A stretch of DNA of 64,000 nucleotides, taken from Coenobita brevimanus. Lineage: Eukaryota; Arthropoda; Malacostraca; Decapoda; Coenobitidae. Below are positions 47,666 to 59,270 of this stretch, one piece after another. A model generated the notes under the pieces. That model was not told where the DNA came from and did no database searches. It saw only the letters and a program-made list of their open reading frames with translations. The translations under genes and the position numbers were made by a program. Each line of letters starts with the position of its first letter. Position 1 is the first letter of the stretch. The stretch is from NCBI GenBank assembly GCA_032717465.1, contig CM064697.1, positions 7,157,533 through 7,221,532 on the forward strand, given 5' to 3'.

Positions 47666-48340
47666 GCCGCGAGAGGGGCACTTCCACGCCCTCCTGATCT
47701 TTGAGAAGCTGATGAAATGAAGGATAAACCTAGGATGAAGGATAGAACAGGGTGCGGGATAAAGTTCGGGCATGGATGGATGTCTCGCCTTCTCTCGACG
47801 TCTTAGATTACGTGACGTCTGTTCGATCTTCTCTTCTTGATAATAAGCATAACCTCTTTTCTTTGGCAAAGCGAGTGGATAAAGGATAAAGCTGGAGTGA
47901 GGGATAAAGCTGGTGCATACATGATTTCACTGGCCTTCTCTTAACTTCTTCGATAAGGTGACGTCTGTTTTATCTTGTGTTCTTTATATTATCCACATCA
48001 TCTTTTCTTCGGCAAGCTGATGGGATGAAGAATAAAGTTAGGGTGAAGGAGATGGATTTCCAGCCTTCTCTCAGCGTCTTCGATAAAGTGACGTTTTTTG
48101 AGTTCCTGAAAACATCCACGACCCCTGTTCTTGGGCAGACTGATTGCATATAAGCAGGGACATACATGGACTTATCACCTTCTCTTTTTTGGCATGACGT
48201 CTTTTGATACAATGACGTCTTTTTGGTACGACACTCTGCAAATGTTCACGCCCTCTGTATCTTAATTTCACAGCGCCATAAATTTTTCTATCCTTAGCCT
48301 CTTCTTTGCAAGGCAATGAGAGAGAGGATAAATCTGGGGC
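47666..48340. repeat. Large-unit tandem array (120-170 bp), about 5 copies, with TGACGT boxes
   Basis: Each unit has TTCTTNGGCAAGCTGATG, GGATAAAGCTNGGG(T)GAAGGA, then GCCTTCTCTC(A/G)(A/G)CGTC, TTCGATAA(A/G)GTGACGTCTG and a TCTTGATAATAT-like end. GTGACGTC-type boxes lie at 47811, 47958, 48089 and 48212; GGATAAA-type anchors at 47711, 47875, 48023 and 48314. TGACGT is the CREB/ATF half-site. Two minus frames of about 80 codons are products of the array. Confidence 0.8.
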
Positions 48341-48358
48341 AAAGATGGAAGTCTGTTC

Positions 48359-48455
48359 ATTAACCCTTTCAATACTATGGGGTTAACCATTCTAAGCTAA
48401 GGAAAATCGTCCGGCTGTGGTAAAAATCAAATGAATATGGTGTCATTCTACCAGA
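48359..48455 (+). mobile_element. Family 1 right-half copy
   Basis: TTAACCCTTTCAATACTATGG then CTAAGCTAAGGAAAATCGTC (48392-48411) and CGGCTGTGGTAAAAATCAAA. The far terminus is not recognisable. Confidence 0.65.
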
Positions 48456-48527
48456 AAAATTAATTCCGTGCGCATTATATGTAAGTCTAATCCATACACT
48501 ATTTTGAGACAAGTACTATAGGCAGCA

Positions 48528-48531
<4 letters not shown>
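48456..48531. other. Spacer
   Basis: Nothing recognised. Confidence 0.4.

Positions 48532-48562
<31 letters not shown>
48532..48562. repeat. (CT)15 microsatellite
   Basis: Uninterrupted CT run. Confidence 0.96.
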
Positions 48563-48564
<2 letters not shown>

Positions 48565-48713
48565 ACTATGAAAATCAGTCTCGCGAATCCTCAGCACCCT
48601 ACACTGACGACTTAATCTGGCCACATATCAGTGTCGGCTGCTTCACATTTACGTAACTGGTGTTCAGAGTTCACGGACATTGAGGCAAGAGAGGAGGCAT
48701 ACTTACTGAGGCC
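48563..48713. other. Unique spacer
   Basis: Nothing recognised. Confidence 0.45.
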
Positions 48714-48934
48714 GGTATACTCTTTTCACCTTAACTTGGCCCGGGATTTTCGTCCTTTTGCAGCGTGTTTCACGTAGCCTTTTAAGAGGAAAGACAAAAC
48801 TATGGCTCTACATCCCTCCTACAACATTCTTCGTGACTAGCATCATACTGTAGTGTAAATCTATTGCTGCAGCTTACATTCATGATGGAAGGATGGCAAC
48901 TTTAAGCCAAGATATAGTAAAAAGAATATTGTAC
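48714..48934 (+). mobile_element. Family 2 short inverted-repeat element
   Basis: GGTATACTCTTTTCACCTTA then ACTTGGCCCGGGATTTTCG, CTTTTGCAGCGTGTTTCACG, ATGGCTCTACATCCCTCC and GTGACTAGCATCATACTG. It ends AAGCCAAGATATAGTAAAAA then GAATATTGTACC. The outer GGTA...TACC ends and the CTTGGCC/AGCCAAG pair form the inverted ends. Confidence 0.85.
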
Positions 48935-49187
48935 CACTGATGTCCGAGCGCTAAACTCAAGCATGCAATGAATGTGAGTTCCATAAACCCTTTACAAAAA
49001 AGTATTAAAAAAGGATCACCAGTCTATTTTGGTACACCAATGAAAGTTTTACTAGACTCGAATTTTCACCGAGTTAAAATAAGAGTAATGTGTCAAAGTT
49101 ATATATCAGTCATTCGTCATATGGACAGGCTTATTTGTGGATGTCCATTCATAGTCTTGTATTTTTAAACTGCAGATAATCCGACTG

Positions 49188-49193
<6 letters not shown>
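48935..49193. other. Unique DNA
   Basis: Nothing recognised. Confidence 0.45.
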
Positions 49194-49253
<60 letters not shown>

Positions 49254-49257
49254 ACAC
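49194..49257. repeat. (AC)27 microsatellite
   Basis: AC run with one ATAC interruption. Confidence 0.97.
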
Positions 49258-49425
49258 TCGACTGTAGACTCATAACAATGGAACAATTCAAATACGGTAA
49301 GTATTTGTCGACCATATAAAATTCTCATTACAATCTACTGCACACTCACTGTAGATAAATATTTAGCACGAAATAAACAACTTTCACATTATGTAAACTG
49401 CCTCCTTAACCTCACCCCCCTGATA
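49258..49425. other. Unique spacer
   Basis: Nothing recognised. Confidence 0.45.
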
Positions 49426-49500
49426 TTAACCCCTTCACTACGATGACGACAAATTATTCATATTCTGCCACCACGGATGATTTTCTTTCCTTTTTTTATA
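49426..49500 (+). mobile_element. Family 1 left-end fragment
   Basis: TTAACCCCTTCACTACGATG followed by ACGAC, ATTCATATTCTGCC and a decayed core (GGATGATTTTCTTTCC). The first 25 bases match the left ends at 59060 and 63623. Confidence 0.7.
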
Positions 49501-50815
<1,315 letters not shown>

Positions 50816-50868
<53 letters not shown>

Positions 50869-50967
50869 CTAATAACGAAGACATCCCAGGCCTCAGACCT
50901 TTCACAATCTTAACTCATCGTCAAAACCACCAGAAAATAAAATCTCCACATACACAACCCCCCCAAA

Positions 50968-50999
<32 letters not shown>
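50816..50999. repeat. Two (AC)n microsatellites
   Basis: AC runs at 50816-50864 and 50970-50999, separated by CA-rich unique sequence. Confidence 0.95.
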
Positions 51000-51001
<2 letters not shown>

Positions 51002-51700
51002 GAACGTCCCGACCTCGTAATTCTCTTAGCCCCGCCAGAGCCCATCAGACGAGGAGGGTCCCTGGGGGGTGCGAGGGCCACTGTGGAGGAGGGCCTGGGG
51101 GATCATAACACGGCTGATCCCTCTTAATCTCCGTTACGTCACACGCCTCGCTCCATGGTTGGATGGGGAGGAAGACCCGGACGTGGATGTGGGAGGGATG
51201 GAGTGGACAGAAGTGGAGGGAGAGGAAGAAAGCGTTGGGAGAGGTGGGTTGAGACTTACGTGAGGTTGAGTACATGGGTGTAGGACTGGGCGAGACTAAA
51301 TATGGGCAAATGAAGAGACTATTTATGGTGCTTGAGACAGAAATGGGAAGGGACCACAAAGGAGGGGATGGGGAGAGGAGGACTGGGAAAAAAGCACTGA
51401 AGGAGAGTGGATGGAGACTGTAGATGGGATGGAGTAGAAGGGTATAACACTGGGGGACTGAATGGAAGAAAATGATTGTTCTTTTTCGTATAAGTGGGGA
51501 TGGAAACATAACGGGGAAGGGGAGTGAGTGGAGGGGGCGTGGGAAGGAAGACAGGGAAGAAAATGTTGGGGAAAGGGAGTGGAGTGGAGAGGTGTAATCC
51601 TTAGGAAGATTGAATATGAGAATCTGGATGGCATACAAGTGGAGGTTGGAGAAAAAAGGTAGGGAGAAGTGGAGGGGTGCAAGACTGAAGAAGGCTACTA
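51000..51700. other. G-rich patch leading into purine-rich block
   Basis: 51040-51200 is GC-rich and contains a TTACGTCAC CRE-like motif near 51134. 51180-51700 is G/A-rich. The minus-strand frames (119 and 240 codons) are Ser/Pro/Leu/His-rich composition products. Confidence 0.6.
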
Positions 51701-53150
51701 ACAAGATAATGGATAAAACAGACGCGGGGGAGAAGACTGTTGGCGGAAGATTATAGACGAGATACACTGTTGAAGGAGACTGTTAAAGATAAAAAGATAA
51801 CTGATAATGGATGACATACGGCATACTGTACATGTAGCTGGGATTAAGTAGATGAAACAATGAGTACAATATAAACGGAGTGAAGCTTGTACAAAAGATA
51901 AAATATCGATGAAACATAAGTGGCTGAGCAAATTATAGATGAGTCAAGTGAATGAGAAGGAAGAACACAGGAGATAAAGCAGCACGAAAAGAGCAGGTAA
52001 GTGAAAAAATTAGGTCTAGAATGGAACAAACATAGAATACGAGAAACTACAACGCTGAGGAGTCGACAGCAGATGAATCAGATGGAGAGACTGGAAGAAG
52101 GAAGGAACTTGATGAAAGAAACTGTGGAGAATGTAGGTTAGATGGTGGAGCCTGTGGTTGGGTGGGAGGGATGGAATGGAAACAAGTGAAGGACATGGAA
52201 AAATTAATGGAATATATATATGGGGGGGGGGGGGCAGACTAAGTGAGAGAAGAGGGAGGACGATTTAAATAATGAGCGCGGATGAGACTGCAAATATAAT
52301 GAACTGGAGGACACTAAACGAAGAAAATAAAAGAATCGGAGAGTGAACTGTGGGGACTTACTATACACTAAGTTGCTGAACTGTGTGGATCGGCAAGAAG
52401 GAGAAGCTTGACGCTGTACCCAGGGCAACAGAAATACATGCCTTTTAGCAGCATTTCCAAAGGTTAAAACAGGGAATATACCCAAAACTAAACCTATGAG
52501 ATTCAAGACTTCAAGCTGGTAGGCAAAAGACGGTACAGTTTGCTATGTACCATCTCTGCAAACTCCCAAGCGCAGAAAATTCAGACAATTATGGGTTATG
52601 TTTGTGGGGAAGAATGGAAATATGCTTGGATGATAATGTATGTGGGAAGGGTGGAAGGGATGTGGAAGGGTGGTTCAGGAGCAGGTGAGAGGTGGGGCAG
52701 GGAAAGACTTAGGTGGTGGTGTATATATGTGAGATTATAAACATGTATGAAAGAGGAGATAGTGTTAGTGGGGTGAGTGCATGGGAGGTAAAGAAGTGGT
52801 GCAGAATAAGTGCAGAAATGGCTGAAGAAATATGAAGTGATGGAAAATATACGCGAGATAAGATGCCAAGAAAATGGAGAACATGCTGGAGAGACGAGTG
52901 GACGAAAGACATACAAACTGTAGGTGAGGAAAGGTGAAGGTGGTGGTGGCAGGGAGGTGGGGATGACTGAGTGAGGGTGGAGGAGATACAAGAGGGTGGA
53001 GAGTTGATATGAGGCTGGGTGGAGGTGCTTACGGGGGTGGACGATGTTGTGGGCAAAGAGAGTGGAGAGGGAATAAAAAGATGGAGCGTAATGTAGGCTG
53101 GGAGGACAGATGTGTAGTAAGGAGGTGAGGGAGCTGTAAGGGAAAATAAA
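51701..53150. other. Purine-leaning DNA, no gene seen
   Basis: A/G-rich + strand, strongest at 52600-53140 (GGTGGAG, GTGGGG). A G14 run lies at 52222-52234 after a short TA run. Minus-strand frames, including 206 codons at 52709-53329, show only composition bias. Confidence 0.6.
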
Positions 53151-53412
53151 AGTGTATCAGATGGATGTTTCAAAATTAAAGTACATTTAGTTTTACGAAT
53201 TCGAGATTTTCTGCGCTTGGATACAGTACAATGATCATAATATAAGCATAGGATTAAATACAATCTCAAATGTGAAGGTGGAAATGGGAAGAAAGATAAT
53301 GTTAACTCAGAAGATAAAAATGGGCACACAGATAAGACGCTGAAGAATCAAATGCATTCACAACAGATACAAAACTCTTATCTTAACCTGTCACACAAGC
53401 TGCTTTACGTAC
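53151..53412. other. Unique DNA
   Basis: Nothing recognised. Confidence 0.45.
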
Positions 53413-53615
53413 AACCAATGCAAATACCAAGCAATATGCAGCTTGTGTTGAAGAATGTCCAACTTTTTATACAAACATGCATATAAATCGGTTACAGACA
53501 GTCAGTCAAAGGGAGTTACAATGCAAATGCCAATTCCAGTTAACAAGTACCCTGTGTTCAAAGAATTTCCAAGCTTTCGATATAAACACGAGTATAAATC
53601 GATGGTTGATAGTGG
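53413..53615. repeat. 105-bp tandem duplication
   Basis: (C/A)CAATGCAAAT(A/G)CCAA begins at 53414 and 53518. The copies share TGTGTT, AGAAT(G/T)TCCAA, TATA(C/A)AAACA and (A/G)TATAAATCG in order. The + frame starting at 53477 crosses the second copy. Confidence 0.8.
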
Positions 53616-54118
53616 ACACCAAAAATTCTAGACAACGCGTCTTCTGTTGTTCCCCAGCATATAAAACCTCAGTACAATGGAGTCACGCGGCCCAAGATAA
53701 ACCCAGCAACGCACTGCCCCCACGCCTTCGTACTGAGGGTGCCAATTTAGTTTTTTTGGCACCAAGTCTAGCGGTATTTACAACTATCAATCGCCAAATC
53801 TTAATGACCAGCATCGATTCTGCTCACATTTTAGTAACGTTATGGAAATTTTTATCTTTTTTTGCATTACTTATTTATTTTGCAGTTTCTAGTAATTGTA
53901 AGAGTTCCAGTGTATCTAGCAACAACACAGCGCCTGGCAGGTTCACATAAAAGCAATTACCTTAAGTGTGAGAAGATGAAAGCTTTATGACTCACGACAA
54001 CCAAAGACCCCGCTGTACCTGACCTTAGTTACCGTCGGGGGAACTCGGCCATAAATTAGCACAAACAAAAAGGCTCGGACGGGCTGGAGGAGGAGGCCGC
54101 TTGCACTCCCACGTACCG
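53616..54118. other. Unique DNA with a 157-codon frame, not assignable
   Basis: The frame 53477-53950 has near-normal composition, but it starts inside a tandem repeat and matches no family I know. It ends with a hydrophobic Phe/Leu/Ile stretch. I do not call it a gene. Confidence 0.35.
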
Positions 54119-54530
54119 TATAAAAACTCTCAGAACTGGAGGATAAATTCAGTAGGTAATGAATCGTTCGTACTTGCATGATACACTTGTACATACTAGC
54201 AGAGTACACGCAAAAGACAAGGCAGTGAACCGTCCGTACTGCACGATACACTCGTCCCTATGACAGGAAATACTCTGGCAGACAAGGCAATGAATTGTCC
54301 GTATTTGCAGGATTAGCTATGGCAGATAAGGTAATGAATCATCCGTATTGCAGGATAAATTCGGCAGAGGAGGTAGAGAATCGTCCGTATTGCTGGATGA
54401 ACTCAGCAGACAAGGCATTGAATCATCTCTGCAGGATAAACTCGTTCGTTCTTGCAGGATACTCTCGTCCGTAGCCTACTTCCAGGACCAACACGGCGGA
54501 CAAGGCAATGAATCATCCTTCTACCTCTCT
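54119..54530. repeat. 42-bp minisatellite with 65-bp variants, about 7 copies
   Basis: GAATC(G/A)TCCGTATTGCAGGA, followed by TAAACTCGGCAGACAAGGCAAT, has anchors at 54161, 54227, 54292, 54335, 54378, 54420 and 54510. Steps are 66, 65, 43, 43, 42 and 90 bp. The longer steps carry an extra roughly 23-bp segment containing CACTCGTCC-type sequence. Confidence 0.9.
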
Positions 54531-54811
54531 CTCTGCAGATACACAATTACGGCCGACACGATAATTACTGCATTAGACGTGAAGGGCCGTGTAATTAGCC
54601 TTTTATCATTATCCTCGTATTCCCAGGCCCCGTCATGTTAGAGGGGTCTTTTTACGGGCGGTCTGCGCTGGCCCTCGCCTGTGCCGGACAGCCCTCAATA
54701 TTTTTACGGATAACGCGAAATCTGACATCCGAACATGTAAGTAGAGGAGGCAGTGAGAGAGAAAAAAATACCGATAAATGAACTTTGACCCCTTCCACCC
54801 GATACCGACGG

Positions 54812-54815
<4 letters not shown>
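54531..54815. other. Complex, GC-richer unique DNA
   Basis: Normal-complexity sequence with GATAATTACTGC and GTGTAATTAGCC (homeodomain-type TAATTA/AATTAC cores) at 54560-54600. No coding signal. Confidence 0.4.

Positions 54816-54844
<29 letters not shown>
54816..54844. repeat. (CT)14 microsatellite
   Basis: Uninterrupted CT run. Confidence 0.96.
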
Positions 54845-54845
<1 letters not shown>

Positions 54846-54871
54846 ACTTTAGGGGTTTGACATAGCTTACT

Positions 54872-54970
54872 TTAACCCCTTCCTTATGAGAGGGTCTCCT
54901 AAGTTGAATATAATGATTAGGAGGCAGTAGGAGTACAGTGAAAAATATGTCACCAGACTGAAGGGGCTAA
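54872..54970 (+). mobile_element. Family 1 solo half-unit, intact ends
   Basis: It begins TTAACCCCTTCCTTATGAGA and ends CCAGACTGAAGGGGCTAA, so the 99-bp unit is bounded by its own inverted ends. The core CTAAGTTGAATATAATGATT lies at 54898-54917. It is the clearest example of a stand-alone right half. Confidence 0.8.
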
Positions 54971-55039
54971 TGAGCAACCACATCCATACATCGGAGCAAG
55001 TCAAGTCATGGAAGGAATGGGTGATTATCTTAATAAGTA
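54971..55039. other. Spacer
   Basis: Nothing recognised. Confidence 0.4.
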
Positions 55040-55190
55040 AGTTTCTGAGGAAGTAAATATCTAGGTAAATAAATATCTCAGTGAGTAAATATCCGAATGA
55101 GTAAATATCTGGGTAAATATCCGAATGAGTAAATATCTGGGTAAATATCTGAATAAGTAAGCATTTGAAAACGTATCAGAATGAGTAAAT
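55040..55190. repeat. GTAAATATC-based short tandem repeat
   Basis: GAGTAAATATC(T/C)G(G/A)(G/A)T units of about 13-15 bp alternate (for example GGTAAATATCCGAATGA then GTAAATATCTGG), giving roughly 10 copies and a partial 28-bp higher-order period. Confidence 0.85.
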
Positions 55191-55627
55191 ATCTAAATTA
55201 GTAATGATCATATTAGTAATTATCTAAAATGCATGACCTATTGAACATATTAAAGACGAATAGAATAATAAAGCGCAATTTGCCATACACATATACGCAT
55301 GTTAGGCTCAGGAGGCAATGAGCAAAAATCTAATATGCATGAACTTTAAATACATTCTTGACGAAGGAAATTAAGCAAACTTGGACCAGACAAGTGCAAT
55401 TTCTTCCTCAAACTTTACCCGCCGGCCAGCTGAAGAATGTTATCCCCTTGGAGTGGTGAAGCGCCAGTTAACTTACAAATTTCTTAAAGTGCTGCCAAGA
55501 AGCTTAAACTTACAACAGGTATTAAGAGCTTTCACTGCCTCCACCACGACGGACTTTCTCCACATAGCACAATATCTATAAATATCATCATTAACGCATA
55601 TATTAACACATCATCTCTCATAAATCT
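55191..55627. other. Unique DNA
   Basis: Nothing recognised. The 66-codon frame at 55381-55581 has no known motif. Confidence 0.45.
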
Positions 55628-55822
55628 TAACCCCTTTCGGAGTTATTTTTGCTGCCTCCTCAGAAATCTGTTAAACTTGGAAAACATTTCTCGAACTGAA
55701 TGGAGAAACTGAAGCCATATCTAAACCCTTAAGTTCGAATATATCTCTCCTGAACTGAACAAAATGCTCTGATGATAGACAGAAAAAGTAAAATAAAAAT
55801 GGCGTCCAGTGGCTGAAGGGAA
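55628..55822 (+). mobile_element. Family 1 foldback element, nearly complete
   Basis: TTAACCCCTTTCGGAGTTATT, then TTGCTGCCTCCTCAGAAATC, TTCTCGAACTGAATGGAGAAAC and AACCCTTAAGTTCGAATAT. The inverted core is CCTGAACTGAACAAAATGCTC (55749-55769), then AGTAAAATAAAAATGGCG, and it ends CCAGTGGCTGAAGGG. 195 bp. Confidence 0.8.
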
Positions 55823-56795
55823 AAAATAAAAAAGAAAAGCGCTCAGTATGCCAGCAATAGCACTACCACACAGCACACATTCACCCCGCACTGTGCTGCC
55901 ATCAGCAAAACGAGGGAGTGCATGAGGGAAATTTGCCCTTCACTGAGTCATCAATCCTCCAATTAACCCCAAAATTACATCATAACAAAAAACCGGCCAC
56001 ATGTGAGCCCCGTTTAGCTTTTTTTTTGCGTGTCTTTGTTCGGATCATGCAGTGAATGCCCGTCAACAAGCGCTGTTCATTAGGCCTCTGGATATTCCAC
56101 TATATTACCGACATGTATCACAAACGAAATAATCTGGAGGTTTTTAGACGCATGATGGGTTACTGAATGGAGGATACTTGTAATATGATGTACAGAATTT
56201 TTAATTTGTTTTTACTCCCTCTGTACATCTTGTAAAAAAAAAAAAAAAGTTTCATACACCAATCGGAGTGATCATATGCCACATGCACTATACATAGGTT
56301 CGAATCTGTATGAGGCGATTGGAATTTTTCCCATTATACCAACGACAACAGAGGAACAGGTTGATCATAATATTCTGACCTACATTAGCCTGACCAAAGA
56401 CCCTACACCTGGAATCGGGTAATCAGGGACTGGTTATCAGATCTGAAAACGATAACTATGGATGAAACACCAGTGGAATTTAGTCCATAGGCTTATGTGA
56501 TATATAGTCAAGGCTAACAAAGTAGGGTTATATCACTGACCACTTTAATTTATAGTACATACCATCAGTCATGTTGTCAGGTTGAATACCAAGCCAACAT
56601 TTCCAGATACCTAACCTGCATCATACGTCTCAATGTTTACAGTATTCATTGCATCTGACTGACTCTCCTTATAAATCTGTTGCACTGTCGATTCGGCAAT
56701 GAACAGAAATTAACTCTTCGCTTCAGACGAAAATCTGAACATACTGAAAAGGTTTTATCCGTCATATTACAAACGAACATCAACACACATCATCC
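55823..56795. other. Unique DNA
   Basis: An A15 run at 56235-56249 and a tRNA B-box-like AGGTTCGAATCT at 56298 without any tRNA fold. No gene recognised. Confidence 0.45.
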
Positions 56796-57012
56796 CAATA
56801 CCTCCCATTGCATCACAGTTTTTAGATCACTCTATACCCGCACCACATATACCCTTCCCTCCCGATCCCAAAACTCACCACAGCATCACACAGAATTTCA
56901 ATCATCCTAGACTCGCACCACATATACCCTACCCTCCCAATCCCAAAATTCACCACAGCTTCACACACCATTTAAATCATCCTCTACCCGCACCACATAC
57001 CTTTCCCTACCG
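56796..57012. repeat. 75-bp minisatellite, about 3 copies
   Basis: CGCACCACATATACC(C)T starts at 56839, 56914 and 56989, exactly 75 bp apart. Shared CCCTCCC(G/A)ATCCCAAAA(C/T)TC, then ACCACAGC(A/T)TCACACA, lies in between. Confidence 0.93.
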
Positions 57013-57129
57013 CCACACCATCGCTGTTCTCACTCGGCACTGACTGACGGAGGGAGGGCCCGTGGTAATCTCTTGGTCGGAAACAACATACACGCCTTTC
57101 ATCACAAGCAAGCCTTACAACAACCAATA
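57013..57129. other. Spacer
   Basis: Nothing recognised. Confidence 0.4.
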
Positions 57130-57420
57130 CCAGAGCCAGCGTTTACTTTTCCTACCCACAGACCATCACACAATGCCATATCCACAGTTTACTTTTTCTC
57201 CTCAACATTAAGTATATACGAGTCTTGCTTTATTTTTCCAACCACATGAAATTACAGTACACACGAATGAAACCATCTTTCCTACCAAACAACGTCACAG
57301 TGTACTAGATTGGAACTTTACTTTTCCTACCATACATCATTACAATATACCCAATCCACACTCTATTTTTCTGACCATGCAAAATGCACCCGATCCACCA
57401 TTTACCCATCCTATCTTACA
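57130..57420. repeat. About 45-bp degenerate minisatellite, 6-7 copies
   Basis: TTTACTTTTCCTACCA followed by CA(T/A)CA(T/C)(C/T)A and CAATATACCC(A/G)ATCCACA recurs at roughly 40-50 bp steps (about 57145, 57190, 57229, 57275, 57320 and 57365). Confidence 0.75.
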
Positions 57421-57644
57421 ATATCCTAGTTTTCTCACTTTCCGTTATTTCAAGGTCTTGTGTATCCCCCTCTGTGTACGATTATCACCCAGCCGTATTC
57501 CAGGAAAGTGTATGAGAGTGAGATGAATGCGAGGAGGAAAAGGAGAGGGGCAGGTAGGACGTGGTGGAGAGATAAGGTGTGGAGTACGTATGCAAGATGA
57601 TGTGTCGTGAAATGAGGGATCGTTACGGGGAAGGAAAAGCTTAG

Positions 57645-57647
<3 letters not shown>
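57421..57647. other. Unique spacer
   Basis: Nothing recognised. Confidence 0.45.

Positions 57648-57683
<36 letters not shown>
57648..57683. repeat. Poly-T (36)
   Basis: Uninterrupted run of T, or poly-A on the minus strand. It could be the tail of a minus-strand retroelement, but no LINE or SINE body is recognisable beside it. Confidence 0.95.
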
Positions 57684-57685
<2 letters not shown>

Positions 57686-58080
57686 CATGGATACCCCTCA
57701 TAGGATGCTGCATCTGGCAAAAGAAAAACAGTTAGACACAAAAAGACAGGTACATAGGTAGTGACAGACAGACGGATGGGCAAACAGACAGATATACAGT
57801 ACTCGTATACACAGACAAATAGATACATAATCTGATAGGGGTAAATGCATACAGACAGATACATAGATAGATAAATTCTCCCGTGTCTTGCCATACAACA
57901 ACCCACAACCCAGCACACCAGCTTCAGCAGCCATGTGGTACAGTGAGGGCGAGGAAGGGCGTGTAGTGGTGGGCGCCCTTCGTCAGAAACACGACACAAA
58001 TTAGTCAATCTCGCGCCCCTCTGCTCCACTTCCTCCCCTGATTGATCTGCTCCTGGCCCGGCCAATTATGAAGGAGGTCC
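57684..58080. other. GACA/GATA cryptic repeats and unique DNA
   Basis: CAGACAGA, GATAGATA and ACATAGATAG phrases at 57743-57880. 57940-58080 is GC-richer. No gene recognised. Confidence 0.55.
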
Positions 58081-59059
58081 CCTGAGATGGAGGAGGGGAA
58101 AGGGGGAGGTGAGGAGGTGAGGATAGGGAGGTGGGGAGACACGGAGGAGGGGGAAGGGGAGGGGGAAGAGTGTGGAAGAGCAAAATGTGGGGTGGGGATA
58201 AGTTAGTGTGTAGGCAGAGGAGAAAAGGAAAGAGAGGAGGAAGAGGAGGAGGGATGGGGATGAAGGTTGACGAGGAGGGGAAAGCTTGGGGAAGAGAGAA
58301 CACAGTGGAAGGGAGAGGGATAATATGAAAGGGAGGGGAGGGGAAATGAAAGGAATGAGATGTGGGAGATGAGAAGATGGAAAACAAGGTAGAAAATTTG
58401 AGTGGGGGAATAATGGAGGAGATGATGATACGAAGGGACTGATGTTACGTACCGGTGATGAGGGAAGGCTGTGAGAGTAGGAGGCAACAGAGGGGAAAGG
58501 AAAGATGGAGGGAGACGAAGGAAAAGGGATGGAAAAGAAAATGAGGAGAAAAGGGAGTCAAAGGACAACAGAAGGAAGAGAATAGGATGGGAGCGGAGAG
58601 TGAAAGAGGGTTAAAGAAAGAAGAGAAAAAAGAAGGATAGCAACTGGAGAACGGACCAAGAATAAACTAAAAAGATATGATGAAGAATTAAGATGTGCAA
58701 AGATTAGACCCAATGGATACAGAATAGTAAAAAAAGAGAGAAAAAAAAAATGTAGAATGAACCACGAGCAAATTCAGAGAAGAGGAAATGTGAGGTGCGA
58801 AGGTGAAGGAAGATGCGCAGGAGTGGATCGAAGGGAGATGACGGAGTATGTGAGTGACGGAGAAAGAGGAAGGAGAGGGCAATATGACCGGCGAGGGCGG
58901 GAAATGGCAGATGGAACAGCAGCAGCGGGTTAATAAAAGAGAAGGAAGTGACAGCATGAGAGGGTGATAAAGAAGAGGGGAGAGAGAGAGAGAGGTAGAC
59001 GGTGAGAAAGGGAAAAGTGATGAAGAAAGAGGAGAGAAAGAGAATGGGAGAAAGGAGAC
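58081..59059. repeat. Purine-rich block
   Basis: Nearly 1 kb of A/G-dominated + strand (GGAGGGG, GAAGGAAAAGG, GAGAGAGAG near 58983). Minus-strand frames (121-128 codons) are Ser/Leu/Pro/Phe-rich products. Confidence 0.75.
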
Positions 59060-59270
59060 TAACCTTTTCACCACGATGACGTTTCTTATATCAGTCTTGC
59101 TATCTCCAGACGATTTTATTCACGTAAGGAGAAGGCTTTGGAACTGGAGAGAGTTTGATAAAGCCTTCATTAACCTTTGTAATACGAGAAATTTTCGGCA
59201 GGTTAACCGAAGACAGTGCTTAGGTAGTCCGATTCAACCAGAGACGAGCCATCACACTAAAAGGGCTAAA
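59060..59270 (+). mobile_element. Family 1 foldback element, full length
   Basis: Left end CTAACCTTTTCACCACGATG then ACG. Left core CTATCTCCAGACGATTTTAT then TCACGTAAGGAG (59100-59130), GGAACTGGAGAGAGTTTGAT, TTCATTAACCTTTGTAATACG, a decayed right core (TAGTCCGATTCAACCAGAGA) and end CACACTAAAAGGGCTAAA. About 211 bp. Confidence 0.8.

Noticed and set aside
53477..53950. 157-codon plus-strand frame
   Set aside because: It starts within a 105-bp tandem duplication and matches no family known to me. Length alone is not enough in AT-mixed DNA.
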